DNA of 36,325 nt from Oscillospiraceae bacterium (GTDB taxonomy: Bacteria; Bacillota; Clostridia; Oscillospirales; Oscillospiraceae). The DNA lies in the NCBI GenBank assembly GCA_022800665.1, contig JAAWQS010000025.1:1-36325 (forward strand), written 5' to 3'. Position 1 is the stretch's first letter. The number at the start of each line of letters is the position of its first letter. A program made the translations under genes and the position numbers. Of this stretch, positions 14,035-23,045 are shown one piece after another. Below the pieces are notes generated by a model. The model saw only the letters and a program-made list of their open reading frames with translations, was not told the origin of the DNA and searched no databases.

Positions 14035-14133
14035 CGGTAAAAATTCAGTTTTCATAAAAATTTAACAGGCCTGCGCGAGGGCGCGCTGCGGACTGCGGGA
14101 TGGATACAGGCAAAGGATTCCAGCTGGAAAATC

Positions 14134-14163
14134 TGAATACCTTCCCAATATCTGCGGATACTA
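14134..14163 (+). promoter_or_regulatory. Sigma-G/F-like forespore promoter of spoVT
   Basis: TGAATA (14134-14139), a 17-base spacer and GATACTA (14157-14163) resemble the forespore sigma-G consensus (GHATR and CATnHTA). Bacillus spoVT is known to be sigma-G controlled. It lies 38 bases before the start codon. Confidence 0.55.
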
Positions 14164-14200
14164 TCCATGTTTTCCAAGAAAAACAAGGGAGGAATCAAGC

Positions 14201-14743
14201 ATGAAAGCAACCGGAATTGTGCGCCGGATCGACGATCTGGGCCGGGTGGTGATCCCCAAGGAGATCAGGCGCACTATGCGTATCCGCGAGGGCGACCCGC
14301 TGGAGATTTACACCAGCCGGGACGGGGAGGTTATTTTTAAGAAGTATTCCCTTATGGGCGGTCTGGACGACTTTGCGGCGCAGTTTTGCGAGACGCTCTC
14401 CAAGAGCTGCGGCTCCATCACCGCGGTGACGGACCGGGACTCCATCATCGCCGTCGCCGGCGGCGGCAAGCGGGAGCTGCTGGGTAAGCGGATCAGCCCG
14501 CAGCTGGAGCAGATTATGGAGGACCGCCGGATTTACCAGCACGAGGGGGATGACCGCCGGATCTTCATCACCGACACCGGCGACAAATACTGCGCCGCCG
14601 TGGCCGCGCCCATCATTGCGGAGGGCGATGTGCTGGGACTGGTGCTGTTTGTGGAGGATGGCGAGGCCCTTGTCACCGGCGAGACGGAGTACAAGCTCGC
14701 CCAGACCATCGCCGCCTTTCTGGGCCGGCACATGGAAGCCTAA
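14201..14743 (+). CDS. spoVT: Stage V sporulation protein T
   Basis: A 180-aa forespore DNA-binding regulator. Residues 1-50 are an AbrB-type swapped-hairpin domain (MKATGIVRRIDDLGRVVIPKEIRRTMRIREGD region). Residues 56-178 form the C-terminal GAF domain (ITAVTDRDSIIAVAGGGKRELLGKRIS, APIIAEGDVLGLVLF). Length and domain order match SpoVT of Bacillus and Clostridia, in which it tunes sigma-G-dependent genes. The start follows GGGAGGA by 6-7 bases. A forespore-type promoter lies just upstream. Its presence indicates that the organism is, or recently was, spore forming. Confidence 0.95.
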   Translation: MKATGIVRRIDDLGRVVIPKEIRRTMRIREGDPLEIYTSRDGEVIFKKYSLMGGLDDFAAQFCETLSKSCGSITAVTDRDSIIAVAGGGKRELLGKRISPQLEQIMEDRRIYQHEGDDRRIFITDTGDKYCAAVAAPIIAEGDVLGLVLFVEDGEALVTGETEYKLAQTIAAFLGRHMEA

Positions 14744-14765
14744 CCAGGGCTTGCCGTCACCCATC

Positions 14766-14832
14766 GCCGTCCGGCAGTCCCAGGCGCGTCAATCGGAAAA
14801 ATCTGCCGGCGGATGCCCTGCTGCCGGACGGC
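14766..14832 (+). terminator. Long-range inverted repeat after spoVT
   Basis: A perfect 12-bp stem (GCCGTCCGGCAG at 14766-14777 and its complement at 14821-14832) encloses 43 bases. There is no T-run after it, so termination is only possible, not shown. Confidence 0.4.
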
Positions 14833-14929
14833 CCGCTTTACAATTGACCCAGAATATGGTATGGTATCATCAGATGCGGCCTGCCGGAGCGGTCCGGGGG
14901 CCGTAAACTGAATGATGGAGGGAAGCGCT

Positions 14930-15853
14930 ATGCAAAAACCAGTTCTGGTAGTTCTGGCTGCGGGTATGGGCAGCCGCTATGGCGGGCTGAAGCAGATGGA
15001 CCCGGTGGGTGGACATGGACAGAGCATCATAGACTATTCCATCTATGATGCCCGGCAGGCCGGGTTTGAAACCGTTGTTTTTGTCATCAAGAAGGAGATG
15101 GAGGCAGATTTCCGGCAGGCTGTGGGCGACCGCATCAGCAAGGGGATGCATGTTCGGTATGCGTTCCAGGCTCTGGACGACCTCCCCGCCGGCTACGCCG
15201 TCCCCAACGGGCGGAAAAAGCCGTGGGGCACCACCCACGCGGTCCTGGCCGCCCGGAGCGTGGTGGACGGCCCCTTTGCCGTTATCAACGCGGACGATTA
15301 CTACGGTCCGGAGGCATTCCGGATTATTTACAACTACCTCTCCACCCACGCCGACGAGCCGGACTGCTATCAATACGCGATGATTGGCTACCGCGTGGGC
15401 AACACCGTGACGGAGAACGGCAGCGTGGCCCGCGGCATCTGCCAGGTGGACGGAGACGGGTACTTACAGGACGTGGTGGAGCGCACCTGCATTGAGAAGG
15501 ACGGCCAGGACGCCCGGTTCAGCGTAGACGGCGGCGCAACTTGGGAGCATCTGCCCGCTGCCACGCCGGTGTCTATGAACTTCTGGGGTTTCCAGCACAG
15601 CTTTTTGGAGGAGGCAGAGGCCCGTTTCCCCTACTTCCTGGACAAGATTATGGCGGAGAATCCGGAAAAAGGGGAGTTTTTCCTGCCGCTGCTGGTGGCC
15701 GACCTGCTGGAGCGCGGGAAAGCAAAGGTCCGGGTCCTCTCCTGCGACGAGAAGTGGTTCGGCGTTACATACCGGGAGGACAAGCCGGCGGTCGTCGAGG
15801 CCCTGCGGCAGAAGACGGAAGCCGGACAGTATCCAGAGAATCTGTGGGGGTGA
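14930..15853 (+). CDS. NDP-sugar pyrophosphorylase-like nucleotidyltransferase
   Basis: A 307-aa nucleotidyltransferase of the glucose-1-phosphate thymidylyl/uridylyltransferase superfamily. The N-terminal signature LAAGMGSRYGGLKQMDPVG contains the phosphate-binding loop and the catalytic Arg and Lys; PWGTTHAVLAA binds the base; VINADDYYG carries the metal-binding Asp. A C-terminal region without a left-handed helix domain completes the protein. The sugar substrate is not readable from the sequence. I start at 14930 because GGAGGG lies 9 bases upstream, rather than at the ATG pair at 14912. It is probably monocistronic. Confidence 0.8.
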   Translation: MQKPVLVVLAAGMGSRYGGLKQMDPVGGHGQSIIDYSIYDARQAGFETVVFVIKKEMEADFRQAVGDRISKGMHVRYAFQALDDLPAGYAVPNGRKKPWGTTHAVLAARSVVDGPFAVINADDYYGPEAFRIIYNYLSTHADEPDCYQYAMIGYRVGNTVTENGSVARGICQVDGDGYLQDVVERTCIEKDGQDARFSVDGGATWEHLPAATPVSMNFWGFQHSFLEEAEARFPYFLDKIMAENPEKGEFFLPLLVADLLERGKAKVRVLSCDEKWFGVTYREDKPAVVEALRQKTEAGQYPENLWG

Positions 15854-16024
15854 CTGAGGCGCAGCGTCCGGGCGGAAAGGCCTGGAGAGGCATGGGTTGG
15901 GGGGCGCATGGCTGCCGGCGGGGCCTGCGCAGGGACGAGAATGTTAACTTTTTGTAAAGCAGTGGAAATTTGCGGACAACCGTAGTATGATGGTCAACAC
16001 ACAATATTCGAGAGGGGAATACCC

Positions 16025-16792
16025 ATGATCTTTTATTTTTCCGCCACAGGCAACAGCAAATACGCGGCTGAGCGCATCGCCGCGGCTACGGATGACCGTC
16101 TTGTCTTTCTCCGGGACGCCATCCGCAGCCGCAGCTACCAGTACGACGTATCCCATGAGACCCGCATCGGCTTTGTGGTCCCCACCTATTTCCAGGGCCT
16201 GCCCAGCATCCTGACCTTTTTCCTGAATAAGCTCCGCCTCACAGGCTATGCGGACCAGTATGCCTATGTGGTCCTCACCTGCGGCGAGAGCACCGGCGAT
16301 GCCGCAGGGCAGATGGCCAAGATGCTCCGAAGCAAAGGCGTCACCCTATCCGCCCAATTCGGCATTCCCATGGTGGACAACTACATCCCCATGTTCAAAA
16401 TTGCGGAGGACGGCGTCATTGCGGAACAGCTGGACCTGGCGGACGAGTATATCGACGAAGCGGCACGGGCCATCCGCGCACTGGGAATCGGCGATTACAA
16501 CCGCTGTCAGGGCAGGCTGCCGGCGGTGCGGACCGCCGCGGCCTACCCGCTCTACGCCCATGGCCGGTCTACTAAACCGTTCCTTGTTACCGACGAGTGT
16601 ATTAAATGCGGGCTGTGTCAGGAGATCTGTCCCTGCGGCGCGATTTCCCTCTTTGGCGGCAGGCCGTCGTGGACGAAGCCCCGGTGCGTACAGTGCCTGG
16701 GCTGTCTGCACCGCTGTCCTGCTAAGGCTATCCGCTGGAAGTCGGCGGATGAGGACCGGGGCCGCTACTACAACCCCCGTGTGGAGCCTTAA
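16025..16792 (+). CDS. EFR1 family ferrodoxin (flavodoxin domain plus two 4Fe-4S clusters)
   Basis: A 255-aa fusion. Residues 1-150 are a flavodoxin-like FMN domain, with the phosphate loop FSATGNSKY at the start and the VVLTCGEST loop. Residues 185-240 carry two ferredoxin clusters: CIKCGLCQEICP and CVQCLGCLHRCP. Such EFR1 proteins are common in gut Clostridia; the physiological partner is generally unknown. The architecture suggests transfer of electrons between one- and two-electron carriers in the cytoplasm. RBS GAGAGGGG lies upstream. It stands alone, with a strong terminator behind it. Confidence 0.9.
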   Translation: MIFYFSATGNSKYAAERIAAATDDRLVFLRDAIRSRSYQYDVSHETRIGFVVPTYFQGLPSILTFFLNKLRLTGYADQYAYVVLTCGESTGDAAGQMAKMLRSKGVTLSAQFGIPMVDNYIPMFKIAEDGVIAEQLDLADEYIDEAARAIRALGIGDYNRCQGRLPAVRTAAAYPLYAHGRSTKPFLVTDECIKCGLCQEICPCGAISLFGGRPSWTKPRCVQCLGCLHRCPAKAIRWKSADEDRGRYYNPRVEP

Positions 16793-16830
16793 ACGCGCTT
16801 CTGCCATCTGCGGCAGTGTGGAACGGCGGA

Positions 16831-16875
16831 CCCGCCGGCAGGAAAAAACTGCCGGCGGGCCTACTGTTTTTGTGG
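16831..16875 (+). terminator. Rho-independent terminator after the EFR1 gene
   Basis: An 11-bp perfect GC stem (CCCGCCGGCAG at 16831-16841 with 16849-16859) with a 7-base loop, followed after a few bases by CTGTTTTTG. Confidence 0.8.
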
Positions 16876-16956
16876 AATCTGTTGGGAAATTGGATAAAAA
16901 GTCGTTGAATCCTTAACAGTTCTTTAACAAATTGGTCATAAACAACGGCGCGATTT

Positions 16957-16967
16957 TGTGCTATAAT
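16957..16967 (+). promoter_or_regulatory. Extended -10 promoter of the activase operon
   Basis: TGTGCTATAAT, identical to the DegV promoter core, 70 bases before the start codon. No good -35 with standard spacing (TTGGTC at 16932 is too far). Confidence 0.6.
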
Positions 16968-17036
16968 GCCAGATAAAAGCGCGGCGGCTTCTGTGGGCCG
17001 CCTGTATGTCTAATCGAATCGGAGTAGGATAACAGC

Positions 17037-19973
17037 ATGAAAGAACGCAGCAGGCTGTCCCTCGGCATTGACATCGGCTCGACCACGGCGAAAGTCGTTG
17101 TCGTGGAGGACAAAAAAATCGTATTTGAACAATATCAGCGTCACTTCTCCCAGGTGCGCCGGAAAACCCTGGAACTGCTCCAGGAAGCCGCCGCCCAGGT
17201 GGGGGACCGGCCCTTTACCGCCGCGATTTCCGGCTCGGCGGGCCTGGGCCTGGCCCAGAGCGCGGGCGTTCCCTTTGTGCAGGAGGTGTTCGCCACCGGA
17301 GAGGTGGTCAAACGCCTGCAGCCGGACGCCTCCGCCGTCATTGAGCTGGGCGGGGAGGACGCGAAGATCATCTTTTTTGACGGCGGCATCGACGAGCGCA
17401 TGAACGGCACCTGTGCCGGCGGCACGGGAGCCTTTATCGACCAGATGGCGATGCTTCTGAATGTGACGACGGACGAGCTGGATGAGCTGAGCCTTAAAAG
17501 CGTCCGGCTGTACCCCATCGCCTCCCGCTGCGGCGTGTTCGCCAAGACGGACGTGCAGCCGCTGCTGAACCAAGGGGCCAAGCATGAGGACGTCGCGGCC
17601 AGTATCTATCAGGCCGTGGTGAACCAGACCATCGCCGGACTGGCCCAGGGGCGGCGCATCACCGGCAAGGTTCTGTTTTTAGGCGGGCCGCTGTACTACT
17701 GCAAGGGCCTGCGCCGCCGGTTCCAGGAGACGCTGAAGCTCTCGGACCAGGACGCCGTCTTCCCCTCCTACGGGCGCTTTGCCGTGGCCATGGGCACGGC
17801 GTTGTACGCGGAGGGCTCCGGCGGCATCTATACCATTGCCAGCCTCATGGATAAAATTGAGCGCAGCGCGCCCGTCCGCTCTGAGGCAAACCTCCTGCCG
17901 CCGCTGTTCGCCTCGGAGGAGGAATACCAGGCTTTCCGTACCCGCCATGCCGCCGCCGGCGTTGCCCGGCGGGAGCTTGCGGACTACACGGGAAAAGCCT
18001 GGCTGGGCATCGACTGCGGCAGCACCACCACAAAAATGGCGCTGCTCAGCGGGGAGAGAGAGCTGCTGTACACCTATTACAGCTCCAACCGGGGCGACCC
18101 GGTGGGGATTGTCCGGGAGCAGCTGGAGAAAATCTATGAGCTGTGCGGCGGGCGCGTCTCCATCTGCGGCAGCGCCGTGACGGGCTACGGGGAGGAGCTG
18201 ATCAAAGCCGCCTTCGGCGTGGACCGGGGCGTGGTGGAGACCATTGCCCACTATACCGCCGCCAAATATTTCTGTCCACAGGTGGACTTTATCCTGGATA
18301 TCGGCGGGCAGGATATCAAATGCTTCAAAATCAAAAACGGCGCCATCGATTCCATCATGCTCAACGAGGCCTGTTCCTCCGGGTGCGGCTCGTTTATCGA
18401 AACCTTTGCCCGGTCCATGGGCTGCAGCGTGGCGGAGTTTGCGGAAAAGGGCCTGCACAGCGGCGCGCCGGTGAATCTGGGAAGCCGCTGTACGGTGTTT
18501 ATGAATTCCTCCGTCAAGCAGTCCCAGAAGGATGGGGCTACGGTGGAGGATATCTCCGCCGGACTGTCCGTCAGCGTGGTCAAAAACGCAATCTATAAGG
18601 TTATCCGCGCCGGAAGCGCAAGCGAGCTGGGCGAGCATGTGGTGGTACAGGGCGGCACGTTTTATAACGACGCGGTCCTCCGGGCCTTTGAGCAGGAGCT
18701 GGGCAGGGAGGTGATCCGGCCCGCCATTGCCGGACTCATGGGGGCCTACGGCGCAGCGTTGTACGCCATGGATTTGCAGGAGAGCGGCATCATTACAAAA
18801 AAGGGGCTGGAGGGCTTTGTCCACACCGCCAAAGCCGCCGCCTGCCAGGGCTGCGCCAACCGCTGCCGCCTCACTGTCAACAGCTTCGGCAGCGGCAGCA
18901 AGAAATATATCTCCGGCAACCGGTGCCAAAAGGGACTGGGGCTGTCCGGCGCGGAGGAACTGCCCAACCTGTACGCCTGGAAACGGGATGTTCTGGCCGC
19001 CTGTTCGCCCGGTCCGGACATCCGGGGGACCATCGGCCTGCCGCTGGCTCTGGGGATGTACGAGCTGCTTCCCCTGTGGCACGCCTTTTTCACCGCCCTG
19101 GGCTTCCGGGTGGAGGTTTCCGGCTTCTCCAGCCGCCGTGTGTACGAGAAGGGCCAGTTCTCCATTCCGTCCGACACGGCCTGCTACCCCGCAAAAATTA
19201 TGCACGGCCATATCGAGCTGCTGCTGGAGAAGGGCGTGGACGCCATTTTCTACCCCTGCCTGACCTACAACATGGATGAGCGGGAGAGCGACAACCACTA
19301 CAACTGCCCGGTGGTGGCCTACTATTCAGAGCTGCTCCGGGGCAACATGGACGACCTGGACCAGACGCATTTCCTGTACCCCTTCCTGAATATTAATAAC
19401 AAGAAGGAGCTGTCCAAGGAACTCTCCCGCTGTCTGGACCCCGTATTCCCAGGCATCCCCAAAAGAGACGTCCGCAAGGCCGTGGACCGCGCCTTTGCCG
19501 CCTATGAGACGTATATGCTGGAAGTGCGGCGGCAGGGCGAGCAGGCAGTGGCCTGGGCCAGGGAGCACGGCAAGCGGGTGATGATCCTGGCCGGACGGCC
19601 CTACCACATTGACCCGGAAATCGGACACGGCATCGACAAGCTGGCCTCCTCCCTGGGGTTTGTGGTGGTCAGCGAGGACAGCGTCTGCCATCTGGCGGAC
19701 CCTGCGCCGGTCCATGTGCTCAACCAGTGGACCTACCACGCCCGGCTCTACCGGGCCGCCCGCTACGCCTGCGCGCATCCGGACGTACAGTTGGTGCAGC
19801 TGGTCAGCTTCGGCTGCGGAGTGGACGCCATTACCACCGACGAGGTGCGCCGGATTCTGGAGGAGGCGGGCCAGCTGTATACCCAGATCAAAATAGATGA
19901 AATTACCAATTTGGGCGCGGTGAAAATCCGTCTGCGGAGTTTGATCGGCGCATTGGAAGAAAAAGGAGTGTGA
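17037..19973 (+). CDS. Tandem acyl-CoA dehydratase activase with DUF2229-type C-terminus
   Basis: A 978-aa protein. Residues 8-265 are one BadF/BcrA/HgdC-type ATPase domain (GIDIGSTTAKVVVVED; C126 in NGTCAGGTGAF and C166 in ASRCGVF, the two Cys that in HgdC hold a [4Fe-4S] cluster at the dimer interface). A second copy starts near residue 321 (WLGIDCGSTTTKMALL), with Cys in NEACSSGCGSF and GSRCTVF. A Cys cluster CQGCANRC follows at about 605, then a DUF2229-like region from about 660 (CYPAKIMHGHIELL, YPCLTYN). HgdC-type activases use ATP to inject an electron into 2-hydroxyacyl-CoA dehydratases. The role of the long fused relatives is not established. The next gene, 5 bases on, encodes the part fused to it in many Clostridia. 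Confidence 0.88.
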   Translation: MKERSRLSLGIDIGSTTAKVVVVEDKKIVFEQYQRHFSQVRRKTLELLQEAAAQVGDRPFTAAISGSAGLGLAQSAGVPFVQEVFATGEVVKRLQPDASAVIELGGEDAKIIFFDGGIDERMNGTCAGGTGAFIDQMAMLLNVTTDELDELSLKSVRLYPIASRCGVFAKTDVQPLLNQGAKHEDVAASIYQAVVNQTIAGLAQGRRITGKVLFLGGPLYYCKGLRRRFQETLKLSDQDAVFPSYGRFAVAMGTALYAEGSGGIYTIASLMDKIERSAPVRSEANLLPPLFASEEEYQAFRTRHAAAGVARRELADYTGKAWLGIDCGSTTTKMALLSGERELLYTYYSSNRGDPVGIVREQLEKIYELCGGRVSICGSAVTGYGEELIKAAFGVDRGVVETIAHYTAAKYFCPQVDFILDIGGQDIKCFKIKNGAIDSIMLNEACSSGCGSFIETFARSMGCSVAEFAEKGLHSGAPVNLGSRCTVFMNSSVKQSQKDGATVEDISAGLSVSVVKNAIYKVIRAGSASELGEHVVVQGGTFYNDAVLRAFEQELGREVIRPAIAGLMGAYGAALYAMDLQESGIITKKGLEGFVHTAKAAACQGCANRCRLTVNSFGSGSKKYISGNRCQKGLGLSGAEELPNLYAWKRDVLAACSPGPDIRGTIGLPLALGMYELLPLWHAFFTALGFRVEVSGFSSRRVYEKGQFSIPSDTACYPAKIMHGHIELLLEKGVDAIFYPCLTYNMDERESDNHYNCPVVAYYSELLRGNMDDLDQTHFLYPFLNINNKKELSKELSRCLDPVFPGIPKRDVRKAVDRAFAAYETYMLEVRRQGEQAVAWAREHGKRVMILAGRPYHIDPEIGHGIDKLASSLGFVVVSEDSVCHLADPAPVHVLNQWTYHARLYRAARYACAHPDVQLVQLVSFGCGVDAITTDEVRRILEEAGQLYTQIKIDEITNLGAVKIRLRSLIGALEEKGV

Positions 19974-19978
19974 GGAAG

Positions 19979-21322
19979 ATGACGGACAAAGAAAAAGGCT
20001 ATGTCGTCTTCACCAAAGAGATGAAGGAGACCCACACCATTCTGGTGCCTAATATGCTGCCCATGCACTTCAGGCTCATCGGCAAGGTCATGGAAAAGCA
20101 GGGCTACAAGGTGGAGCTGCTGGAGACCAGCGGACCGCAGATCGCGGAGACGGGGCTGAAGTATGTACATAACGACACCTGCTATCCGGCCATTCTGGTC
20201 ATCGGCCAGCTGCTCGACGCCCTGCAGAGCGGGAAGTACGACCCGGACCGGGTGGCGCTGATTCTGTTCCAGACCGGAGGCGGGTGCCGGGCGTCCAACT
20301 ATATCCATCTGCTGCGCAAGGCGTTGGAAAAAGCGGGACTGGGCCATGTGCCGGTTATCAGCCTGAGTTTGGCGGGGCTGGAGAAACACCCCGGCTTTCA
20401 GCTCAACCTGCCCATACTGCAGAAGATGATGTACGGCGTGCTGTACGGCGACCTGCTGATGAGCCTGGTCAACCAGTGCAAGCCCTACGAGCTGGAGCCG
20501 GGTTCCGCCCAGGCCCTGGCGGACAGCTGGACCGAACGCCTGGCCCGTGAGATGGCGGAACAGGGGGTGCGGTACAAGCAGGTCAAGGCCAATTACCGCC
20601 GGATCCTGGACGGCTTCGCCGGGATTCCCATGCAGAAATCCGAGAAGGTCATGGTGGGCGTGGTGGGAGAGATTTTCGTCAAATACTCCCCCCTGGGCAA
20701 CAATAATCTGGAGCAGTTTCTGGTGGATGAGGGCGCGGAGGTGGTGATTCCCGGACTGCTGGACTTCTGCCTGTACTGCGTCTACAACAATATCCTGGAC
20801 CACAAGCTCTACGGGATGCAGAAGAGCGCGCAGCTGGCCTATCGGATTGCCTGCCGGTTCCTGCTGAATAAGGAGCGGGATCTGATCGCGGCGATGGAAG
20901 CCCATGGCCGGTTTACCCCGCCTACCCTCTTTACCCGCACCATGGAGCTGGTACAGGGAACCATCAGCATGGGGGTCAAGATGGGGGAGGGCTGGCTGCT
21001 GACGGCGGAGATGCTGGAGCTGGCGGATAAAGGGGTCAGCAATATCGTCTGTACCCAGCCCTTCGGGTGCCTGCCCAACCATATCTGCGGCAAGGGTATG
21101 ATGAAGCCCATTAAGGCCAAGAATCCGGATATCAATATTGTAGCGATTGATTATGACGCCGGAGCTACCAGGGTCAATCAGGAGAACCGCCTGAAGCTGA
21201 TGCTGGCCAACGCCAAGCAGAAGCAGCAGTCCGCGCAGCGGGCCGCCGCCAGACCGGCGGTTAAGGAACCGGAAGTCCGGGAGACGGAAGTGCGTCAGAA
21301 GGCGATTCCAAGAGCGGTATAA
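19979..21322 (+). CDS. 2-hydroxyacyl-CoA dehydratase-like protein (COG3581)
   Basis: A 447-aa protein homologous to the C-terminal part of long activase-related proteins and distantly to HgdB-type dehydratase subunits. Cysteines that may ligate an iron-sulfur cluster are in DTCYPAILV, QTGGGCRASNYI, LDFCLYCVYNN and TQPFGCLPNHICGKGM. I prefer the ATG at 19979, 10 bases after GGAG, over the overlapping GTG at 19970. The tail (from about residue 400) is a low-complexity Lys/Gln/Ala/Glu stretch with repeated EVRE/EVRQ, not conserved. It is clearly co-transcribed with the tandem activase. No acyl-CoA pathway enzymes lie nearby, so the substrate is unknown. Confidence 0.85.
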   Translation: MTDKEKGYVVFTKEMKETHTILVPNMLPMHFRLIGKVMEKQGYKVELLETSGPQIAETGLKYVHNDTCYPAILVIGQLLDALQSGKYDPDRVALILFQTGGGCRASNYIHLLRKALEKAGLGHVPVISLSLAGLEKHPGFQLNLPILQKMMYGVLYGDLLMSLVNQCKPYELEPGSAQALADSWTERLAREMAEQGVRYKQVKANYRRILDGFAGIPMQKSEKVMVGVVGEIFVKYSPLGNNNLEQFLVDEGAEVVIPGLLDFCLYCVYNNILDHKLYGMQKSAQLAYRIACRFLLNKERDLIAAMEAHGRFTPPTLFTRTMELVQGTISMGVKMGEGWLLTAEMLELADKGVSNIVCTQPFGCLPNHICGKGMMKPIKAKNPDINIVAIDYDAGATRVNQENRLKLMLANAKQKQQSAQRAAARPAVKEPEVRETEVRQKAIPRAV

Positions 21323-21335
21323 TGGGGCGCATTAT

Positions 21336-21375
21336 GAGGGACTTGCTGTCAGAGCAGACGGCAGGTCCCTCTTTG
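21336..21375 (+). terminator. Terminator of the activase operon
   Basis: GAGGGACTTGC and GCAGGTCCCTC pair with one mismatch around a 17-base loop, followed by TTTGG. Confidence 0.6.
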
Positions 21376-21401
21376 GCCGGGATGCAGAGGTCCTGTCCGG
21401 A

Positions 21402-21434
21402 TAAAAAAGCCAAGTCCGCATCTGCGGACTTGGC
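21402..21434 (-). terminator. Terminator of the liv operon
   Basis: On the minus strand a perfect 12-bp stem GCCAAGTCCGCA/TGCGGACTTGGC with a 2-base spacer is followed by TTTTTT. A textbook intrinsic terminator after livF. Confidence 0.9.
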
Positions 21435-21491
21435 TGCTGCCGGTCAGCGTTCAGTTCGGGCTGTCCTCCCAGCCCCGATCATGGCGGCAGT

Positions 21492-22205
21492 CTAATTTCT
21501 GGCTTTGCCGAGGTAAGCCTCCTTAATGGATTCATCGTTGAGCAGCTCCAGTCCGGCGCCGGACTTGGTAATCACGCCGGTCTCCAGAACATAGGCGTAG
21601 TCTGCGATTTTCAACGCCATATTTGCATTCTGCTCCACCAGCAGGATGGTCACGCCCTGCCGGTTGATCTCCTGGATGATGGTAAAGATATCCTGCACCA
21701 CCAGCGGGGCCAGGCCCAGGGAGGGTTCGTCCAGCATCATCATCTTGGGCCGGGACATCAGCCCGCGCCCTACGGCCAGCATCTGCTGTTCGCCGCCGGA
21801 GAGGGTCCCCGCCAGCTGCCAGTGCCGCTCTTCCAGCCGGGGAAACAGCTCATAGACCCATTTGACATCCTTCTCAATGCCGTCCTTGTCATTGCGCAGA
21901 TAGGCGCCGACCTTCAGATTTTCCAGCACCGTCAGGTTTGGAAAGACCCTGCGGCCCTCCGGAACCTGGGCGATCCCGGCCTCCAGAATCTTATTGCTGG
22001 GCAGGCCCAGCAGTTCCATACCGCCGTATGTAATGGAGCCGGACTGCGCTTTGACCAGGCTGGAAATGGTGCGCAGGGTGGTGGACTTGCCCGCGCCGTT
22101 GGCGCCGATCAGGGTGACGGTTTTGCCGTCCGGGACCTCCAGGCTGATGCCGGACAGAGCCTGGATGCCGCCGTAGGCCACCCGCAGGTTTTCGATTTTA
22201 AGCAT
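21492..22205 (-). CDS. livF: Branched-chain amino acid ABC transporter ATPase LivF
   Basis: A 237-aa ABC ATPase. Walker A GANGAGKSTT, signature LSGGEQQMLAVGRGL, Walker B MMMLDEPSLGL and the H-loop-like Q region (VEQNANMAL) are all present and in order. It is the smaller of the two ATPases of the HAAT importer family. I chose the ATG at 22205 (6 bases after GGGGGTGA) over an in-frame GTG at 22211; either overlaps the end of livG. Last gene of the five-gene operon. The substrate cannot be read from the ATPase. Confidence 0.93.
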   Translation of the reverse strand: MLKIENLRVAYGGIQALSGISLEVPDGKTVTLIGANGAGKSTTLRTISSLVKAQSGSITYGGMELLGLPSNKILEAGIAQVPEGRRVFPNLTVLENLKVGAYLRNDKDGIEKDVKWVYELFPRLEERHWQLAGTLSGGEQQMLAVGRGLMSRPKMMMLDEPSLGLAPLVVQDIFTIIQEINRQGVTILLVEQNANMALKIADYAYVLETGVITKSGAGLELLNDESIKEAYLGKARN

Positions 22206-23043
22206 CTTCACTCACCCCCAAGTATGCGTCAATGACGTGCTGGTTGCTCTGGATCTCCGCAGGCGTGCCGTGGGCGATGAGCTTGCCGAAGTCGAGGACA
22301 TAGATCCTGTCGGAAATATCCATGACAAGGTTCATATGGTGCTCAATGAGCAGAATCGTGGTGTGAAACTGTTCCCGAATCTCGCTGATGAATGTGGTCA
22401 GCTCATCGGTCTCCTGGGGATTCATACCGGCGGCTGGCTCGTCCAGCAGCAGCAGCGTGGGATCGGTAGCCAGAGCGCGGGCAATCTCCAGCCGCCTCTG
22501 CTTGCCATAGGGCAGGCTGGTGGACAGCTCCCCCTTTACATCGTCCAGACCGACCACCTTCAGCAGCTCCATGACCTCCTCCCGCTGCCGGGCCTCCTCC
22601 GCTCTGTTGAGACGGAATGCCGCTGTAAGCAGATTACTGGTCCTGCGCAGATGCTTCGCAATGAGGACGTTGTCAAATACCGTCTGGCTGGACCAGAGGC
22701 GGATGTTCTGGAAGGTGCGGGCCATGCCCCATCCGGTGATCTTGTCCGGCGTCGGCTCCAGAACGTGTCCCGTATATTTGTCCGGATCGCTGCCCTTGTA
22801 CAGCTTTTTCATCTTGCCCTGGGGATGGTTGCGGACAATGGCCCTGCCGTTGAAGGAGACCTGCCCGTTGGTGGGCGCGTAGACGCCGGTGATGACGTTG
22901 AACGCGGTGGTTTTCCCGGCGCCGTTGGGACCGATGAGGGCCACGATCTCCCCCTTGTTGATCTCCATACTGAGATTGTTGACAGCCACCACGCCGCCAA
23001 ACTGCATGGTTACGTTTTCAAGCCGAAGGACGTTCTCCCCCAT
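22198..23043 (-). CDS. livG: Branched-chain amino acid ABC transporter ATPase LivG
   Basis: A 281-aa ABC ATPase with Walker A GPNGAGKTT, signature region LPYGKQRRLEIARAL (a variant of LSGGQ, as is usual in LivG), Walker B LLLLDEPAAGM, and IEHHMNLVM with the switch His. An insertion after Walker A (about residues 70-110, Lys-rich) is longer than in E. coli LivG. The ATG at 23043 lies 10 bases from AGGAGG; a GTG at 23049 that overlaps the livM stop is the alternative. Part of the liv operon. Confidence 0.93.
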   Translation of the reverse strand: MGENVLRLENVTMQFGGVVAVNNLSMEINKGEIVALIGPNGAGKTTAFNVITGVYAPTNGQVSFNGRAIVRNHPQGKMKKLYKGSDPDKYTGHVLEPTPDKITGWGMARTFQNIRLWSSQTVFDNVLIAKHLRRTSNLLTAAFRLNRAEEARQREEVMELLKVVGLDDVKGELSTSLPYGKQRRLEIARALATDPTLLLLDEPAAGMNPQETDELTTFISEIREQFHTTILLIEHHMNLVMDISDRIYVLDFGKLIAHGTPAEIQSNQHVIDAYLGVSEDA

Positions 23044-23045
23044 AC

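Noticed and set aside
17679-19298. 539-codon open frame antisense to the activase
   Set aside because: No motif or ribosome site; the plus-strand frame has clear ATPase motifs in both copies.
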